This document shows positions 6,217 through 9,968 of a DNA stretch of 9,968 nucleotides, one piece after another. The stretch lies in NCBI GenBank assembly GCA_013203065.1, contig JABMQV010000129.1:1-9968 (forward strand). Direction: 5' to 3'. The position numbers and the translations under genes are program-made. This stretch comes from Desulfobacteraceae bacterium. Lineage in GTDB: Bacteria > Desulfobacterota > DSM-4660 > Desulfatiglandales > Desulfatiglandaceae. The notes under the pieces are model-generated. The model was not told the DNA's origin. It was given only the letters and a program-made list of their open reading frames with translations, and ran no database searches. Numbering within the stretch: the first letter of the stretch is position 1; each line of letters begins with the position of its first letter.

Positions 6217-9090
6217 ATGGGTAACAAACCAAAACAGATCCTTAAAACGGTATTCGGATACGATGCGTTTAGGCCCGTTCAGGCGGATATCATAGAAAAC
6301 GTCCTGGGGAAGAACGATACCCTTGTCATCATGCCCACGGGCGGTGGAAAATCGCTGTGCTACCAGATACCGGCCCTGATTTTTCCTGGGTTGACCGTTG
6401 TTGTATCCCCACTGATCTCGCTGATGAAAGACCAGGTGGAACAGTTGCTGCAGATGGGAGCGCCTGCCACATTTTTGAACAGCTCGCTGACAATTGAGCA
6501 ATACCGTCACAGTGTAGCTGCGGTGAAAGAAAGGGCGATCAGGCTGCTCTATGTGGCGCCTGAGGCACTGCTAAGGGCCAATATGCTGACAATGCTGTCT
6601 TCATTGGAGGTAGATTGCCTTGCCATTGATGAGGCCCATTGCATCTCCGAGTGGGGCCACGATTTTCGCCCTGAATACCGGCAGATCGCTGAAGTAAGAA
6701 AGCGCTTCCCGGATGCTGTGTGTGTGGCCCTTACGGCTACTGCAACGCCGAGGGTGAGGGAAGACATAAAGACCAGTCTTGGATTCAAGACCTCTGACGA
6801 ATTTGTTTCCAGCTTTGACAGAAAGAACCTCTTTATCCAAGTGGTCCCGAAACATGACCCTTTTGAACAGACCCTTTCGTTTATCCAGGGCTTTCCCGGA
6901 CAGTCCGGAATTATGTACTGCTTCTCACGGCGTCAGGTGGATGAGCTTTATAGGGCCCTTCAAGACGAAGGGTTTTCGGTCAGGCCCTATCATGCGGGGA
7001 TGGGCGACAGGGATCGGGACAAAAACCAGGAGCTTTTCATCAGAGATGATGTGCAGATCATGGTGGCAACGATCGCCTTTGGTATGGGGATTGACAAACC
7101 GAATGTGCGTTTTGTTGTGCATTACGATATGCCCAAGAATATTGAAAGTTACTACCAGGAAATTGGCCGGGCAGGCCGCGACGGCCTTCCTGCCCATTGC
7201 CTGCTGCTGTTCAGCTATGGGGATATCCAGAAAATTAAATACTTCATCAATCAGAAAGAAGAACATGAGCAGCGGGTGGCAAGCATTCACCTGAATGCCT
7301 TGTTGGGGTTCATGGAAACGGAAACCTGTCGCCGCATCCCCCTCTTGAATTATTTTGGAGAGGTGTTTTCGAAAGAGAATTGCGGCATGTGCGACAACTG
7401 CCTTGTTGAAGAGAAAGACCTGAAGGATATCACCATTGCCGCACAGAAGTTTGTGTCGTGTGCAAAGCGGACCGGAGAGCGGTTTGGGGCAGGTCACATC
7501 ATTGACGTGTTGCGCGGATCAAAGGCAAAGAAGGTACTCAAGTTCGGGCATCAACATCTTTCAACCTATGGAATCGGAGAGGAGTTTTCAAAGCGACAAT
7601 GGTTTCATCTCTCACGGCAGTTTATCCAGAAAAGGCTTCTGGTTCAGGACATGGAATTTGGGAACCTGAAGCTTACGAAAAAAGCGTGGAAGGTCCTCAG
7701 GGGCGAGGAAAGTGTCTTAGGAAGGTTAGAGGAAGAGAGGGTTGAAAGAGATACGGAAAGAGCATCTGAAAAAGAATATGACCGTGATCTCTTTGAAATT
7801 CTCCGGAAGGAACGGAAGCGATTGGCCGACATGTCAGGGGTGCCACCTTATGTCATTTTTTCGGATAGGAGCCTGATTGAAATGGCAACCTATTTCCCAC
7901 AAAACAGGACGAGCTTACTGGATATTCATGGTGTAGGGACGGTAAAACAGGAAAGGTACGGTCCACTTTTTTTAGAGGTTATTCGAGAATATTGCAGAGA
8001 TCATCAGATTGACGAATGTACAAAGGCGGTCAGAAAAAAGCCCTCAGTGACTGCTGTGTCAATTGGAAAAAAGAGGCATGTTGTCATTGGAGAACTTTTT
8101 AATACCGGACAAACTGTCGGCAAGATCATGGAGGATTTCAACATCAAGCGGGATACTGTTTTGAATCACCTGTTCAGGTATTTCCAGGAGGGAAACAATA
8201 TCATCGAATCAGATGATTTGCTCTCCCTTTCAACGGTCTCCTCGGAACAAAAGGAATTTGTTTTGAACAAATTTGAGGAATTTGGAATAGAGCGCTTAAA
8301 GCCTGCTTTGGATGCACTCGGCGGAGAAATCGATTATGAAGAACTGAAGATTCTTCGCCTTTATTACCTGGGAAAAGAAGGATTTACTGGAACGGCCCAT
8401 ATAAAAGGCCTCGAACAGAAGACTTTTATAAAGGAGATCATTTGCCTGGCCAACTCCCGGAAATATTCGGGCCGGTGTGTTGCAGGAAAGGAGTTCTCCG
8501 GAAATCGTGTGGGGGAATGGGTAAGGCCGGTAAGTAATCGTGAAACCGGTGAACTCTCCCTAAAAGAAACATGTTACCGGAACGGGGACCCCCCTGCATT
8601 ACTGGATGTAATGGCCATCCCGCTGACAAGACCAGACCCCCATTCCTATCAAACGGAGAATTATATCGTGGATACAGGCCAATGGATCAAGAAACACCAA
8701 TTCCCTCTCTCGGATCTGTCAAGACTATGTGACCCTGTGGACTCTCTTTGGATAAACGGATACCAAAGCAATAATGGCCTGAATGACAGAATGCCTGAAG
8801 AGACTGTAAAAGAAAGGATTAGGTCATCTCTCCTCTTTATAAGACCTGGCGAGGTCTCTATCATAGTCGAAGAGGGGCCAAATTTGCTCAAACGGGTGCG
8901 TTCAAGGTTCACCTTTGCTGGGTCAGAGTATTGGTTTTCGGTTACGGACCCCGTGATTGAAAACAGGTATTTCCATAAAGACGTAGGCCAATATCCTATC
9001 AATAAGACAAACCTTTACTTCACTATCAGCATCGGAGAGCCTTACGAGGGTTACTGTTACAAGCTGGTGGCTGCGGTCATAGGGCTCTGA
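6217..9090 (+). CDS. recQ: RecQ-family DNA helicase with C-terminal HTH and dual-OB-like extension
   Basis: A 957-residue ATP-dependent 3'-5' DNA helicase; E. coli RecQ has 609 residues, so about 350 are added at the C-terminus. Core motifs: Q22 of motif 0, Walker A TGGGKS (41-46, Lys45), SPLISLMKDQ (64-73), DEAH (138-141), the RecQ aromatic loop SEWGHDFRPEY (144-154), TATATP (173-178), FGMGIDKPNVR (288-298) and QEIGRAGRDG (314-323). The zinc site is complete: Cys371, Cys389, Cys392, Cys395. Then come the RQC winged helix (about 405-495), a charged linker (500-520), an HRDC domain (about 521-593) and a helicase-associated helix-turn-helix domain (about 615-717). Residues 722-957, starting near KTFIKEIICLANSRKYSGRC, resemble a family I recall as the 'dual OB-containing' domain, often seen beside DUF488 genes; this naming is unverified. 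The ATG at 6217 is the only plausible start (in-frame TGA at 6199), yet has no good ribosome site. Two DUF488 genes follow in an apparent operon. Confidence 0.95.
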   Translation: MGNKPKQILKTVFGYDAFRPVQADIIENVLGKNDTLVIMPTGGGKSLCYQIPALIFPGLTVVVSPLISLMKDQVEQLLQMGAPATFLNSSLTIEQYRHSVAAVKERAIRLLYVAPEALLRANMLTMLSSLEVDCLAIDEAHCISEWGHDFRPEYRQIAEVRKRFPDAVCVALTATATPRVREDIKTSLGFKTSDEFVSSFDRKNLFIQVVPKHDPFEQTLSFIQGFPGQSGIMYCFSRRQVDELYRALQDEGFSVRPYHAGMGDRDRDKNQELFIRDDVQIMVATIAFGMGIDKPNVRFVVHYDMPKNIESYYQEIGRAGRDGLPAHCLLLFSYGDIQKIKYFINQKEEHEQRVASIHLNALLGFMETETCRRIPLLNYFGEVFSKENCGMCDNCLVEEKDLKDITIAAQKFVSCAKRTGERFGAGHIIDVLRGSKAKKVLKFGHQHLSTYGIGEEFSKRQWFHLSRQFIQKRLLVQDMEFGNLKLTKKAWKVLRGEESVLGRLEEERVERDTERASEKEYDRDLFEILRKERKRLADMSGVPPYVIFSDRSLIEMATYFPQNRTSLLDIHGVGTVKQERYGPLFLEVIREYCRDHQIDECTKAVRKKPSVTAVSIGKKRHVVIGELFNTGQTVGKIMEDFNIKRDTVLNHLFRYFQEGNNIIESDDLLSLSTVSSEQKEFVLNKFEEFGIERLKPALDALGGEIDYEELKILRLYYLGKEGFTGTAHIKGLEQKTFIKEIICLANSRKYSGRCVAGKEFSGNRVGEWVRPVSNRETGELSLKETCYRNGDPPALLDVMAIPLTRPDPHSYQTENYIVDTGQWIKKHQFPLSDLSRLCDPVDSLWINGYQSNNGLNDRMPEETVKERIRSSLLFIRPGEVSIIVEEGPNLLKRVRSRFTFAGSEYWFSVTDPVIENRYFHKDVGQYPINKTNLYFTISIGEPYEGYCYKLVAAVIGL

Positions 9091-9107
9091 TTTCAGAGAA
9101 TAAGAAT

Positions 9108-9725
9108 ATGAATGAGTTGTTCACAATCGGGCATTCTACCCATACAATCGATCGATTTAGAGAGTTGCTCTTGATGCACGGCATTTCGGCAGTGTGTGAT
9201 GTCCGATCCAGTCCGTACAGCAAGTACAACCCCCAGTTCAACCGGGAGGTGCTTCAGCCGGAATTGAAGGGTCATGGCATTGTCTATGTCTATCTTGGAA
9301 AGGAACTTGGGCCTAGGAGCGACGATCCAAACTGTACCAAAAACGGCCGGGTGGGGTATGACCTTCTCGCAAAGACCGATCTTTTTCAGGAGGGACTGAA
9401 TAGGGTGATAGAGGGCACGAAATCTTATTGTATCGCTTTGATGTGTGCTGAAAAGGACCCGATTATGTGCCACAGGACAATCCTCGTCTGCAGACACCTG
9501 GAGGCCGAAGGCATAAGAATAAGACACATTCTGGAAGATGGATCTCTCGAGGAAAATGAAGAATCGATAAAAAAATTGATGCAGTTACTGAAATTGCAGG
9601 AGGAGGATCTTTTTACCCCGCCGGAAGATATGATACAACGGGCCTATGACATTCAAGGGGGAAAGATTGCGCACGTCCATAAAGATGAAAGGAATTCAGG
9701 AGAAGACAGGAAGAGAAGATCATGA
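9108..9725 (+). CDS. DUF488 family protein (first of two)
   Basis: A 205-residue protein of the DUF488 family, whose biochemical activity I do not know to be established. Visible family motifs: FTIGHSTHT (5-13), DVRSSPYSKYNPQF (31-44), YLGKELG (62-68), and the paired cysteine motifs CAEKDP (113-118) and CHR (121-123), which are the best candidates for an active or metal site. The C-terminal 35 residues are highly charged and probably flexible. No signal peptide or membrane segment, so cytoplasmic. It begins 17 bp after the recQ stop, with only a weak purine-rich site (AGAGAATAAGA), and its TGA overlaps the next gene's ATG. This tight spacing indicates cotranscription and perhaps translational coupling with the helicase. 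A role in nucleic-acid metabolism is inferred from this neighbourhood only. Confidence 0.9.
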   Translation: MNELFTIGHSTHTIDRFRELLLMHGISAVCDVRSSPYSKYNPQFNREVLQPELKGHGIVYVYLGKELGPRSDDPNCTKNGRVGYDLLAKTDLFQEGLNRVIEGTKSYCIALMCAEKDPIMCHRTILVCRHLEAEGIRIRHILEDGSLEENEESIKKLMQLLKLQEEDLFTPPEDMIQRAYDIQGGKIAHVHKDERNSGEDRKRRS

Positions 9726-9968
9726 AGAAAATACGGCTTTTCACCATCGGATTTACAAAGAAGTCGGCCGAGCAGTTCTTCACAAAGCTATCCGAGGCAG
9801 GTGTCAAACGTGTCCTGGATATACGGCTCAACAACGTATCCCAGCTTGCCGGTTTTGCAAAACGGGACGACTTGCAATATTTTCTAAAGACCCTGTGCGA
9901 TATTGAGTATCGGCATCTCCCGGAACTGGCGCCCACCAAAGAAATTATGGAGGAGTTCAAAAAAAATA
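9722..9968 (+). CDS. DUF488 family protein (second, truncated by window edge)
   Basis: The first 82 residues of a gene continuing past the window. The start ATG at 9722 overlaps the preceding stop as ATGA, with AGGAAG (9708-9713) 8 bases upstream. Family motifs are FTIGFTKKSAEQFF (7-20) and VLDIRLNN (31-38), matching the positions of IGHSTHT and DVRSSP in the first DUF488 gene, then FAKRDDLQYFL (45-55) and HLPELAP (64-70). Beyond these motifs the two proteins differ greatly: the histidine of IGHS is replaced by Phe and the Arg-Ser of DVRS by Arg-Leu-Asn. They are therefore old paralogs of different subgroups, not a recent duplication. The cysteine motifs expected further on lie outside the window. 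Confidence 0.88.
   Translation, partial: MKKIRLFTIGFTKKSAEQFFTKLSEAGVKRVLDIRLNNVSQLAGFAKRDDLQYFLKTLCDIEYRHLPELAPTKEIMEEFKKN

Overview
The window holds seven protein genes, mostly of ordinary bacterial housekeeping or accessory type, with about 50% G+C by eye. The mix of genes (a P2-type cation ATPase, a cyanate/nitroimidazole-type MFS permease, an acyl-CoA-processing crotonase, a small secreted protein with STI1-like repeats) and the wording of the proteins suggest an anaerobic member of the Desulfobacterota (former Deltaproteobacteria, sulfate-reducer-like). This is an inference from general resemblance; the window contains no rRNA, tRNA or other marker.

Left part (1-5102), minus strand. 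Bases 1-401 carry no gene I can support, only a candidate promoter and imperfect inverted repeats. Next comes a 184-residue secreted protein (402-956) with its own promoter. A 914-residue P-type Ca2+-ATPase-like pump (1059-3803) lies 57 bp downstream of an MFS transporter gene (3861-5075), and the two are probably cotranscribed from a TTGACA-type promoter at 5117-5146. The promoters of the secreted protein and the transporter share a 14-nt block around the -35 box.

Middle (5076-6216). The intergenic space from 5076 to 5326 separates the divergent transporter and crotonase genes. The crotonase-fold protein (5327-6166) has a perfect Shine-Dalgarno sequence but lacks both glutamates used by classical enoyl-CoA hydratases.

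Right part (6217-9968), plus strand. This is the most interesting region. A 957-residue RecQ helicase has the full helicase core, zinc site, winged helix, HRDC and a helicase-associated HTH, then an additional C-terminal module of about 235 residues that resembles the 'dual OB' family. It is followed after 17 bp by a DUF488-family gene, which overlaps by 4 bp (ATGA) a second, divergent DUF488-family gene running off the window. The compact arrangement suggests one functional unit: a RecQ motor with a built-in nucleic-acid-binding or sensing tail plus two DUF488 partners. Its job (genome maintenance, or defence against foreign DNA) cannot be decided from sequence alone.
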